DNA of 64,000 bases, taken from NCBI GenBank assembly GCA_003244105.1, contig QHBK01000019.1:1-64000 (forward strand). Direction: 5' to 3'. Positions 52,175 through 59,759 of the stretch are shown here, in pieces (position 1 is the stretch's first letter; each line of letters opens with the position of its first letter). Made by a program: the position numbers and the translations under genes. The DNA is from Candidatus Eremiobacter antarcticus (GTDB lineage Bacteria; Vulcanimicrobiota; Vulcanimicrobiia; Eremiobacterales; Eremiobacteraceae). Under the pieces are notes generated by a model. That model made no database searches. It was not told where the DNA came from and was given only the letters and a program-made list of their open reading frames with translations.

Positions 52175-53803
52175 TCACCAGGTGCGCATGCCCGGCGCTC
52201 CGTACACGTGCGCTTCCAAAAGCTCGTGCATGGGGCCGACATACGCCAAGACTGCGAGCACCACCGCAACGGTCGCCCACGTTCCGATGCGGTCTAAGTA
52301 GGCGGGCGTCAGCGCTGCGTGTTCCTCAACTTGAGCGACCTCGATGACCTGCGTTTCATCGCGTGCCGTGAACAACGTGCCGAACGCCACCGCTGCGAAC
52401 ATGAGGATGCTCAGGAACAACAGGCTGCCCCCGATGGCGGCCGCGCGCATGTGCGGCATCCAAGCGGCAGCGGCCTGCACTCCGAAGTAGGTGACGTCGT
52501 CCGTGCGGCGCGGTGAGCCCAGCAGGCCGGCCCAGTGCATCGCCGTTGACATAATCGCCATGCCCACAAACCATGTGTAGGTCTGCGCGAGCGCGAGTTT
52601 CGGCGCAAAAAGCCTGCGGCCCGTCAATCGCGGGATCAGCCAGTAGGCGGTGCCCACGAACGTCAACGCTACCGGCCCTCCGACGGTGATGTGGAAGTGC
52701 CCGACGATCCACATGGTGTTGTGCACGATCGCGTCCATGCTGTACGAGGCATTGACGATGCCTCCGAAACCCCCGAAAATGAACAAGATCATCCCAAGCG
52801 CCGGCCCCGTGAAGGCGGGATTGGTCCAAGGCAGCGAGCGGATGGTGGCCCAAAAGCCCTTGACGCCTTTGCGCTGCGCTGCCATCTCAAACGACGCGAA
52901 GATGACAAACGCCGTCATGATCGAGGGAACGACAACGCCGTACGTGTTCATGGTGTGCAGCCACTTCCAGCCTGCTGCGATTCCCGGCTCCAGGAACTGA
53001 TGATGGATGCCGACAGGCGTGGAGAGGATCAGCAGCAGCAAGAAGGCGACGCGGGTCAAGGCGTCGCTGAAGATTTTGCCGCCGTAGTGAAGCGGGATGA
53101 TGTTGTACCAGATCAGGTACGCGCCCATGATCCAGAAATAGACGAGCGGGTGGCCGAAATACCAGAAGAGCATGCGCGTCATCATCACGTTCACGGTCGG
53201 CGTCCAGCCGAGCGACCACGGAATGAGGAAGAAGAGCATTTCGATGGCGACGCCGATGGTCGCGATAAACCACATCACGAACGTGCACGCTGAACCGTGC
53301 ACCACGAGCGGCAAGCGCCGGCCGGGCTGCGTGCGCCAGAACCACACCGCATTGGCGAGAATATCGATCAAAACGAGCCAGGTGCCGACGACCAAGACGG
53401 TCGTTCCAAGGTAGAACGCCGGATGCGCCTTGAGCGGCGCGTAAAAAGTGTACAACACCGATGCGTTGCCGCTCAGGATTGTAGCGGCGGCCGCCAGCGT
53501 GCCCAGCGTCATCAGCCAAAAAGCGCTCCATCCCAACGCGAGCGAGCGATCCCGTGGGATCGCGCGATAGGTCAAAAGCGTTGCGAGCCCCACGATGAAG
53601 AACGTGGTGAAGACGATGGCCATCAACACGCCGTGCGCCGTCAGCATGCGGTAGTAGTCGAACGAGCTCGGCATGCTGACCCAGCGAGCGCGCGAGAGCG
53701 ATTGCAATAGACCGAACACGGCGCCCAGCATCAGCGCGAGCGTGGCGACGTAGAGGTGCGCCAGCACCAGCCGGTTCTCGCGCCTGACGTGCGCTTCCAT
53801 CAT
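52175..53803 (-). CDS. cbaA: Cytochrome c oxidase subunit I, ba3 (B) type
   Basis: A 542-residue haem-copper oxidase subunit I. Helix II has low-spin haem His (YYRMLTAHGVLMAIVF). The CuB/Tyr region is WYFGHPLVYFWIMGAYLIWY. The His pair is STPVGIHHQFLEPG, and the haem a3 and a ligands fall in HNTMWIVGHFHITVGGP. The G-H-P-x-V-Y-F-W and HHQF contexts match the Thermus ba3 family (B-type, fewer proton channels, high oxygen affinity). ATG 53803 overlaps the subunit II stop; ATG 53800 is equally possible. Confidence 0.9.
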   Translation of the reverse strand: MMEAHVRRENRLVLAHLYVATLALMLGAVFGLLQSLSRARWVSMPSSFDYYRMLTAHGVLMAIVFTTFFIVGLATLLTYRAIPRDRSLALGWSAFWLMTLGTLAAAATILSGNASVLYTFYAPLKAHPAFYLGTTVLVVGTWLVLIDILANAVWFWRTQPGRRLPLVVHGSACTFVMWFIATIGVAIEMLFFLIPWSLGWTPTVNVMMTRMLFWYFGHPLVYFWIMGAYLIWYNIIPLHYGGKIFSDALTRVAFLLLLILSTPVGIHHQFLEPGIAAGWKWLHTMNTYGVVVPSIMTAFVIFASFEMAAQRKGVKGFWATIRSLPWTNPAFTGPALGMILFIFGGFGGIVNASYSMDAIVHNTMWIVGHFHITVGGPVALTFVGTAYWLIPRLTGRRLFAPKLALAQTYTWFVGMAIMSTAMHWAGLLGSPRRTDDVTYFGVQAAAAWMPHMRAAAIGGSLLFLSILMFAAVAFGTLFTARDETQVIEVAQVEEHAALTPAYLDRIGTWATVAVVLAVLAYVGPMHELLEAHVYGAPGMRTW

Positions 53804-54264
53804 CCTTTCACCTCGATCGTGCCGTACATGTAATGATGGCCCGAGCCGCAATACCCGTTGCACAAGAGCAGATAGGTTCCGGCCCTCCGGAAAACATGAG
53901 TAGCGGAACTGACCCAGCCCGGCACGACCATCATGTTGACCGCCGTGTTCGTGATGAAGAAGCCGTGCACGACATCGGGGCTTGTTGTGTAGAACGTCAC
54001 TTTCGAACCAACCGGTATCGTAATGTGCGGCGGTGTGAACGCGAAGATGTGTGCCAGAAGATACGCCTCATACTGCCGCTGACCGGTCTGCCTAAGGCCT
54101 GGCCTGTCGAAAGGCGGCGTCTGCGCGACTTTGGTCGGGTCAATCGTCTGGATGTGACTGGGAGGGATCATGTTTTCCGACAGCGCCGCGGCGCCGATGG
54201 CGATCAAGAAGACGACCAGTGCCACGACCCCAACAGTTAGCCAAATCTTCTCAGCTCTGTGCAC
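53800..54264 (-). CDS. cbaB: Cytochrome c oxidase subunit II (CuA), ba3 type
   Basis: A 154-residue subunit with one N-terminal membrane helix (IWLTVGVVALVVFLIAIGAAAL) and a periplasmic CuA cupredoxin. CuA ligands are visible: His in SPDVVHGFFI, then CNGYCGSGHHYM supplying two Cys, His and Met. Length fits ba3-type subunit II. GTG 54264 starts the protein. It receives electrons from a periplasmic carrier; the cupredoxin and cytochrome encoded just to the right are candidates. Confidence 0.9.
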   Translation of the reverse strand: MHRAEKIWLTVGVVALVVFLIAIGAAALSENMIPPSHIQTIDPTKVAQTPPFDRPGLRQTGQRQYEAYLLAHIFAFTPPHITIPVGSKVTFYTTSPDVVHGFFITNTAVNMMVVPGWVSSATHVFRRAGTYLLLCNGYCGSGHHYMYGTIEVKG

Positions 54265-54268
54265 AGCG

Positions 54269-54404
54269 TTACCAGCGTATCGCGGTCAAGCGGAACATCA
54301 AGACCCAGCCTACGAGGATGATGATGCCGAGCGCCGTGACAAACCGGACCGTCGCCGGTAGGACAGGCTCGCGGTGTTCGTCCGGTGATTGCATGTCGTC
54401 CATT
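54269..54404 (-). pseudogene. Small membrane subunit of the oxidase, split by one extra base
   Basis: ATG 54404 encodes MDDMQSPDEHREPVL. Removing one base in the GGTAAGG at 54357-54363 joins it to PATVRFVTALGIIILVGWVL and MFRLTAIRW, ending at TAA 54269, five bases before cbaB. The result would be a 44-residue single-helix protein, like the small subunit IIa that accompanies ba3 oxidases. As given, the frame is broken, so it is a frameshifted gene or an assembly error. Confidence 0.5.
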
Positions 54405-54503
54405 CTAAGGGTTGGCATGCGAAGTAGTTGTGAGCCCCGGCTTCACAACTCATTCTTAAGCTCAGGGCAGCCGACCGTCATAATGGAGCAAAAGGGAGGC
54501 ACC

Positions 54504-54872
54504 ATGCTACACAAATGTTTTTCCAAGAGAGCCGTCAGCGGCTTGCTTTCTGTCGCATTCATCATTGCGATTTGGGGCGTTGCCTTCGCGCATCCGACGA
54601 TCGATGTCGCTGCGTCCAACTGGAAGTTCACTCCCGCCAAGATCACCATCCCGGCCGGCGAGTTGACCAAGCTTCGGTTGACGTCCACGACCGGCGTGCA
54701 CGGGCTGAAGTCGGACGACCTCGGAATCAAGGACACGACGATCACCCCCGACAAATTCACAATCGTCGAACTGACGCCGAAGAAGGCGGGGACGTATGTC
54801 GTCCACTGCTCGGTTGTCTGCGGACCCGGTCATCCGGATATGGCGCTGACCATCGTGGTGGCCGCCAAATGA
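54504..54872 (+). CDS. Periplasmic cupredoxin with CuA-like site
   Basis: A 122-residue exported protein (signal peptide AVSGLLSVAFIIAIWGVAFA) consisting of one cupredoxin domain. The ligands read His in TGVHGLKSDD and C-S-V-V-C-G-P-G-H-P-D-M near the C-terminus. That is two Cys four apart, His and Met, the CuA loop found in oxidase subunit II and nitrous-oxide reductase. It has no membrane anchor beyond the signal. ATG 54504 follows AAAGGGAGG. Its stop overlaps the cytochrome-porin start, so the two are co-translated. An electron carrier role is likely. Confidence 0.87.
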   Translation: MLHKCFSKRAVSGLLSVAFIIAIWGVAFAHPTIDVAASNWKFTPAKITIPAGELTKLRLTSTTGVHGLKSDDLGIKDTTITPDKFTIVELTPKKAGTYVVHCSVVCGPGHPDMALTIVVAAK

Positions 54873-56026
54873 GATTCCGGCGTGCGACCGTCGTCATCGC
54901 CGCCGCCCTCGCGCTGGTCTGGATGGTTGATTCCGTGCGGCCCACGCAAGCCATGCCGCCGTTCGCCCAGGCCTACGGAATGCATTGCGAAGCATGTCAT
55001 TCGGTCGTTCCTGCGCTCAACGCGTACGGCCGCTACGTGCAGCGGACCGGCTATGCATCTTTGGACCCGGGGACGATTCACCGAGCGAACCCCATCTGGA
55101 TCGGGGAGTCGCCGTTCTACGACACGCAGGACCCCGCCGAACCGCATGCCATCCAATGGGGGAACCTAGCCATACACGCAGCCGGCTACTTTGGAAACGA
55201 CTGGACCTTCCATTTGCACCAATGGGTCTACCAGTCCGACTTGCCGGGCGGCACCGACACCGTGTGGGTGACGTACAACAACCTGTTCCACCGCGACGGT
55301 CATCTGTTCTTCGGCGAAATCGAGGCGCCCGCTCCCTCTCCCTTCAGCCAGTGGTTCGATCTCAATGGCTTCGCGCCGCCCTCGTTCACGGTCGGCGAGC
55401 ACACGCTTCCCTTTGCCGACAACCGCTGGGGAACGAAATTTGCGTACGTGAAGAAATGGTTCACGGGTGAAGTCGCCTATCTCGGCCCGAGCGGCGACCT
55501 GAACGTGGCCACAAACTTCAACCCGGCGGAAACCGATCGGACTTTCCAATGGAGGCTGGTGGATTCGTTAGGCTACAAGCCCTTCGAATTTGGGATTTAC
55601 GGAGGCACCGGCGTGGCGCCCGTGTCCAACGGCTTTGATCGCTACAATGCCACGGCCGTCTACGCTCAGCTCGACGCTCAGCACGGCCTACCCGGCGCCT
55701 TGGCGATCTACCAGCGAGGGCACGACGCCAACCCCGGCACGGATTTCGGGCCAGCCAACAGCAAAGCATTCAGCGTCGAAGTCTATCAACCGTTCCTGTC
55801 CAACAACGCGATGTTGGGGCTGCGCGACGAGTACACCAACGACGGCTTGGGCACCGGCACCCATTCGGGCAACATCGACTTGGCGTTTCTCGCCGAACAC
55901 ACGGTCACCGAACGCCAGGCGCAGGGGCTGATCGTCAACTTGGAAGCCCTGCTGGCGCAAGGCGCAACGCCGGGATGGCGAGGCCAGGTCTGGTTCGTCA
56001 CGACCATAGGGGCGCTGAAGAAGTAG
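54869..56026 (+). CDS. Outer-membrane cytochrome-porin: single haem c domain fused to a beta barrel
   Basis: A 385-residue protein with a signal peptide (VVIAAALALVWMVDSVRPTQA) and one haem c site (YGMHCEACHSVVPALNAYG, about residue 42). About 320 residues of alternating strands follow (NLAIHAAGYFGNDWTFHLHQW, TVWVTYNNLFHRDGHLFFGEI, KFAYVKKWFTGEVAYLG, NIDLAFLAEHTVTERQAQG) ending VWFVTTIGALKK. This is the architecture of fused cytochrome-porins such as Cyc2, which pass electrons across the outer membrane. ATG 54869 overlaps the cupredoxin stop (ATGA). Haem attachment is certain by motif; the barrel is inferred. Confidence 0.78.
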   Translation: MRFRRATVVIAAALALVWMVDSVRPTQAMPPFAQAYGMHCEACHSVVPALNAYGRYVQRTGYASLDPGTIHRANPIWIGESPFYDTQDPAEPHAIQWGNLAIHAAGYFGNDWTFHLHQWVYQSDLPGGTDTVWVTYNNLFHRDGHLFFGEIEAPAPSPFSQWFDLNGFAPPSFTVGEHTLPFADNRWGTKFAYVKKWFTGEVAYLGPSGDLNVATNFNPAETDRTFQWRLVDSLGYKPFEFGIYGGTGVAPVSNGFDRYNATAVYAQLDAQHGLPGALAIYQRGHDANPGTDFGPANSKAFSVEVYQPFLSNNAMLGLRDEYTNDGLGTGTHSGNIDLAFLAEHTVTERQAQGLIVNLEALLAQGATPGWRGQVWFVTTIGALKK

Positions 56027-56131
56027 CTTTCGCCCTGCCGGCGGCACCCTCTACGACGCTTACGACTTTGCAGCAACCGGCGTGACGCCCCGCTAGAGTA
56101 GTAGAGCACCGCATTGCGAAACAAAGCGCGC

Positions 56132-56863
56132 GTGCCGGAGCCGAAAAAGATCCTCGTCGTCGATGACGAGCCGCAGATCGTCGAAGTGCTGGAGCGCTAC
56201 CTCCTTGATGACGGCTTCAACGTTGAGCGCGCGTATGACGGCAAGGCAGCTATTGAGCTCTTCAATGCGGTCAAACCGGACCTCGTGCTGCTCGATCTGA
56301 AGATGCCTGGGGTCACCGGGCTTGACGTGTTCCGCCAACTGCGCTCGGCCTCCAATACGCCCGTTATCATGGTCACGTCCCGAACGGATGAAACGGATCG
56401 CGTGGTCGGTTTAGAGCTCGGCGCGGACGATTACGTGACCAAACCTTTCAGTCCGCGAGAAGTCGTGGCGCGCGTCAAGACGGTGTTGCGGCGGTCCGGC
56501 GACAGCGCGCCGCGTGATCTGTCTACCACTGGCCAGCCGTCCGGCCCTCGGGCCTCATTGCCAATTCGCCTCGGACAGATGATAGTGGATGTGGCGGCGC
56601 ACGAGGTCCGCGTGGGCGAGAAGGCAGTCGCCCTGACGCCCACGGAATTCCGCATCCTCGAAGTGCTTGCCAAGAATGCCGGCAGGACTTTCAGCCGAGC
56701 GCAGCTCCTCGACAAGACGAAGGAGGAAAGCTTCGAGGTGTTCGATCGAACACTCGATCGTCACATAGCCAACCTTCGCAAGAAGATCGAGGACGACGCG
56801 GCCCGGCCGCGCTACGTCCTGACGGTCTTTGGAATCGGTTACAAGATGGCCAAAAACCCATGA
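56132..56863 (+). CDS. OmpR/PhoB-family response regulator
   Basis: About 243 residues. The receiver domain starts KKILVVDDEPQIVEV, the phospho-acceptor Asp is in DLVLLDLKMPG, and the Lys of the switch is in DDYVTKPFSPREV. A winged-helix DNA-binding domain follows (VALTPTEFRILEVLAKNAGR, TLDRHIANLRKKIEDDAARPRYV, GIGYKMAKNP). GTG 56132 is chosen; TTG 56114 is possible. The sensor kinase gene overlaps by four bases. Position suggests control of the respiratory genes to its left, but no site is identified. Confidence 0.92.
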   Translation: MPEPKKILVVDDEPQIVEVLERYLLDDGFNVERAYDGKAAIELFNAVKPDLVLLDLKMPGVTGLDVFRQLRSASNTPVIMVTSRTDETDRVVGLELGADDYVTKPFSPREVVARVKTVLRRSGDSAPRDLSTTGQPSGPRASLPIRLGQMIVDVAAHEVRVGEKAVALTPTEFRILEVLAKNAGRTFSRAQLLDKTKEESFEVFDRTLDRHIANLRKKIEDDAARPRYVLTVFGIGYKMAKNP

Positions 56864-57606
56864 GCGCCGAGGACACGAACTTGCCAGCGGCCCCAAGTGC
56901 CGTCGCCGAGCTGATGCACGAGATGCGCAACGAGCTGACCATCGCAAAGGCGACGGTGGAAGCGTTTGTAGACGGCAAACTGCCGCCCACGCAACAGCGT
57001 CTGGAAGCCGTGCTGCAAGCGCTGATCGAGCTAGAAGCAATGATTGGCGATCTGCCATCCGGCGCGCCCAGCGTCGAAAGCCGGATGCGTCCGTCCGAGA
57101 TCAACGTGTGCGAACTACTGGACCGAGAATATCAATCGCTCGAAGCCATCGCGCGAGCCAAGGGGGTTGCCATTTCGGTGCGGCGTTGCCTTCGGCCGGC
57201 GCAAGCCTGCACGCACTTTTACGCTGATCCAGTGCGAATCGGCGAGATCGTGAAGAACTTGCTCCTCAACGCGGTGCAGGTCACGCCGTCCGGCGGCCAC
57301 ATCGACATCGACTGTTCGCGCCGCGCGGACCAGCTTGAGATCCGCATCCACGATTCGGGCCCCGGCGTCCGGCCGGACGAATCAAAGAAGATCTTTGAAG
57401 CCGGTTTTCGGGGAAGCGCCGCAGCCGCCGGCAGCGCCGGTTCAGGCTACGGATTGGCTTTGGTGAGACGCTTCATCGAAGCGCACGGCGGCACGGTGAC
57501 GCTTTCCCAGGGCGGCGACCATGGCGCCGTCTTCATCGTACGGCTGCCGGGCTCCGTTCAGGCACTCTCGCCGGCGTGCGGAGCGTGCGAATCCTCATTC
57601 GCATAG
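56860..57606 (+). CDS. Cytosolic sensor histidine kinase
   Basis: A 248-residue kinase without membrane segments. The dimerisation box carries the phospho-accepting His in LMHEMRNELTIAK (about residue 20). The ATPase domain shows N-box NLLLNAVQVTPSG, G1 HDSGPGVRPDE and G2 GSGYGLALVRRFI. Absence of a sensory domain means the signal is internal or comes from a partner protein. The C-terminus has three Cys (CGACESSFA), possibly redox- or metal-sensitive (speculative). The start overlaps the regulator stop (ATGA). Confidence 0.87.
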   Translation: MSAEDTNLPAAPSAVAELMHEMRNELTIAKATVEAFVDGKLPPTQQRLEAVLQALIELEAMIGDLPSGAPSVESRMRPSEINVCELLDREYQSLEAIARAKGVAISVRRCLRPAQACTHFYADPVRIGEIVKNLLLNAVQVTPSGGHIDIDCSRRADQLEIRIHDSGPGVRPDESKKIFEAGFRGSAAAAGSAGSGYGLALVRRFIEAHGGTVTLSQGGDHGAVFIVRLPGSVQALSPACGACESSFA

Positions 57607-57703
57607 CAAGCACTCGCGAGCCTTCCCCGCCCCGCTGGCCGCAGAGAACGTAGCCTTCTCAGCTTCTTCATAATTCCTGCACACTTCGTTGAGCTTTGAT
57701 CGC

Positions 57704-58006
57704 ATGAACGCGCCGCGCATCATCAACTGCATCATCGGGATCTGGCTCATCTACACAACCATCTTAAACCCGTGGATGATCGCCGGTCCCAAGTCTGCGT
57801 GGATGACGCTGGTCGCGGGCGTCGTCCTGCTGATCTTCGCGGTGCTGGCGCGCCGCGATGCGCTCGTGCACTGGCACTGCGACGCCGTCAGCGTCCTGGC
57901 GCTCGTCTTGATCGGTCACACCGTGGTGCGAATGTTCATCGGCATGCCGCTCGTCGTCAACACTTGGCTGGTCTTCTGGATCGGCATCATCGTCGCCGTC
58001 GTCTAA
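57704..58006 (+). CDS. Small SPW-repeat-like membrane protein
   Basis: A 100-residue protein with about four membrane helices (IINCIIGIWLIYTTILNPWM, MTLVAGVVLLIFAVLA, SVLALVLIGHTVVRMFIG, NTWLVFWIGIIVAVV). The repeated N-x-x-I-G-I-W-L-I and N-T-W-L-V-F-W-I-G-I pattern is typical of SPW-repeat proteins. ATG 57704 is used; an in-frame TTG lies 15 bases upstream. Function unknown. It converges with the AI-2E-type gene. Confidence 0.72.
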   Translation: MNAPRIINCIIGIWLIYTTILNPWMIAGPKSAWMTLVAGVVLLIFAVLARRDALVHWHCDAVSVLALVLIGHTVVRMFIGMPLVVNTWLVFWIGIIVAVV

Positions 58007-58075
58007 TTGTGAGCCGTCATCTATCGGCCGTCCTTCGCGGAAGAGCCCTAGAGCGGCTGTCCGTTGGGCGCGCGA

Positions 58076-59221
58076 TCAGGGCTGTTCGACGAGAGCCTCG
58101 CTCTGCGCGACTGCATCCCCTGCGAGCTGCGCATTGCCAAGCGCGGGAGCGCTGGTCAGCAGCGCCTCGACCTGAGGATCCGGCGGGAATAAGCGAAGCT
58201 GCACGACTCGTATGATGCCGACGATGGGTATGGCGATCACCATGCCGAGGATGCCGTAGGCTTCTGCGCCCACGAGCAGTGCGATCAAGACGACGAGCGG
58301 CGACACGCCGACCGACTTGGCCACCACGAACGGCGCGATCAGATGCCCCTCCAGCTCGAAGATCAGGATGAACAACGCCAGCACGATCAGCGCTCGTGCA
58401 AAGCCGATGGTGAAGAGCGCGATGAAGAACGCCGGCACCATGCCGACGATGGGTCCGACATAGGGGATGACGCTCGCCACGCCCGTGATGAGGCCAAGCA
58501 GCACAGCGTACGGCACTTGCGTGGCGAGCAAGATGATGGTGGTGGCGACTGCGATGATCAGCGCGAGGATGGCCTGACCACGCACAAAGCCGCCGATGAC
58601 CGCGTCGCATTCCACCGCGAAAGAGATGGCGGCGGCGCGGTGCCGGCTCGGCACCATGCCCAACGCGGTTCGCTGAATCCGCTCGATGTCGGTGATGAAA
58701 AAAAACGCCAAGATCAAGATGACGAAGAACTCGACGACCGCCTGCACCGCTCCGGAGATGAACTTGAAGATGTGCGCTCCCATCGCGCCGGCGAGACCGC
58801 CGATGTAAGCGCCCGCCTTGGGCACGTTGTCGGCGATCATCGCTCGGACGCGCGGCGGGAGGCGCGCCAGAAGCGGACTGCCTTTGGGGTTGGCCATCTG
58901 AACTTCGACTTGTCGTGCGATATTCGGATAGGCTTTGCTGATCTGCACTGACTCTTCGGCGATGGTCGGAGCAAGATAGGCGCCGATGAGAACCAGAGCC
59001 AGGATGAAGCCGACATATACCACGAGGATGGCAAGCGTGCGGCTCATGCGAGTGGAGAGCTGTTTGACCGCCGGGTAGATCAGGTACGAGAACAACACCG
59101 CCACCAGCAAGATGGTGATGACGAGGTTGACCCGGTCGAGCACCGTGGAGATCATCCAGATCAGGATGCCGATCCCGACCAGAATTCCGACGATCTGCAG
59201 ATAATACGTCACGCGCTGCAT
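58076..59221 (-). CDS. AI-2E/PerM-family exporter
   Basis: A 381-residue inner-membrane protein with eight predicted helices. The AI-2E hallmark is seen in VPYAVLLGLITGVASVIPYVGPIVGMVPAFF and in LIAPFVVAKSVGVSPLVVLIALLVG. The N-terminal double helix (VGILVGIGILIWMISTVL) and periplasmic middle are normal. Known members export the signal AI-2 or act as Na+/H+ antiporters, so the substrate is open. ATG 59221 starts MQRVTYYLQ. Confidence 0.9.
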   Translation of the reverse strand: MQRVTYYLQIVGILVGIGILIWMISTVLDRVNLVITILLVAVLFSYLIYPAVKQLSTRMSRTLAILVVYVGFILALVLIGAYLAPTIAEESVQISKAYPNIARQVEVQMANPKGSPLLARLPPRVRAMIADNVPKAGAYIGGLAGAMGAHIFKFISGAVQAVVEFFVILILAFFFITDIERIQRTALGMVPSRHRAAAISFAVECDAVIGGFVRGQAILALIIAVATTIILLATQVPYAVLLGLITGVASVIPYVGPIVGMVPAFFIALFTIGFARALIVLALFILIFELEGHLIAPFVVAKSVGVSPLVVLIALLVGAEAYGILGMVIAIPIVGIIRVVQLRLFPPDPQVEALLTSAPALGNAQLAGDAVAQSEALVEQP

Positions 59222-59262
59222 CGCCTAGTTCATCCGGCAGCGAGGCTCATTTTACCCCTACA

Positions 59263-59305
59263 GAAAAAAAGACGGCGGTCAGACCCGCCGGGTCCTGGCC
59301 GCCGT
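59263..59305 (-). terminator. Leftward rho-independent terminator
   Basis: On the minus strand ACGGCGGCCAG and CTGACCGCCGT pair around a 12-base loop with one G:T-type position, then run into CTTTTTTTC. It ends the hydrophilic-protein gene. Confidence 0.85.
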
Positions 59306-59322
59306 TCATAGCAGATCGGCTC

Positions 59323-59544
59323 TTAGATTTTGTCGCGAACGTCGCGCTTGGTTTTATCCCAATCGGCTTCAACTCTGTTGGCGCCCTCTTTGGCGGCTGA
59401 TTTCGCCTTTTCAGTGGCCGTCATATCCTGACCGGCCACGTCGCGTTTCGTCTGCTCGGCCTCCGCTTTGGAACGGTGCTTGGCTTCGTCCATCGTGTCT
59501 TTGACGTCGTCGACCGTCTTATCGAATTCTTTCTTGATATCCAT
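59323..59544 (-). CDS. Small hydrophilic helical stress-type protein
   Basis: A 73-residue protein rich in Lys, Asp, Glu and Ala (MDIKKEFDKTVDDVKDTM, EKAKSAAKEGANRVEAD, DKTKRDVRDKI) in 11-residue-like repeats. It resembles LEA/CsbD/YtxH-type hydrophilic proteins that protect against drying or envelope stress. ATG 59544 follows GGAGG. It has its own terminator, so it is monocistronic. Confidence 0.72.
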   Translation of the reverse strand: MDIKKEFDKTVDDVKDTMDEAKHRSKAEAEQTKRDVAGQDMTATEKAKSAAKEGANRVEADWDKTKRDVRDKI

Positions 59545-59759
59545 GCGTCGTTAGAGACCTCCGTCCTTTGGTGGTGCGCGCAACCATACATGTTCCCAGA
59601 AGGGGGAGCGGCAAAACTAACTAGTCCGTCGCACAACACGCCATTGAAGCATCGTTGTGCCGGACGCTCTCCTCGACCAAGTAGTACACTTCCCTCCGCC
59701 GGCCATCGGGATCGGTCGCCTACGCTTAGCAATCGATGCTATTTCTTGGCGAGCGCCGC

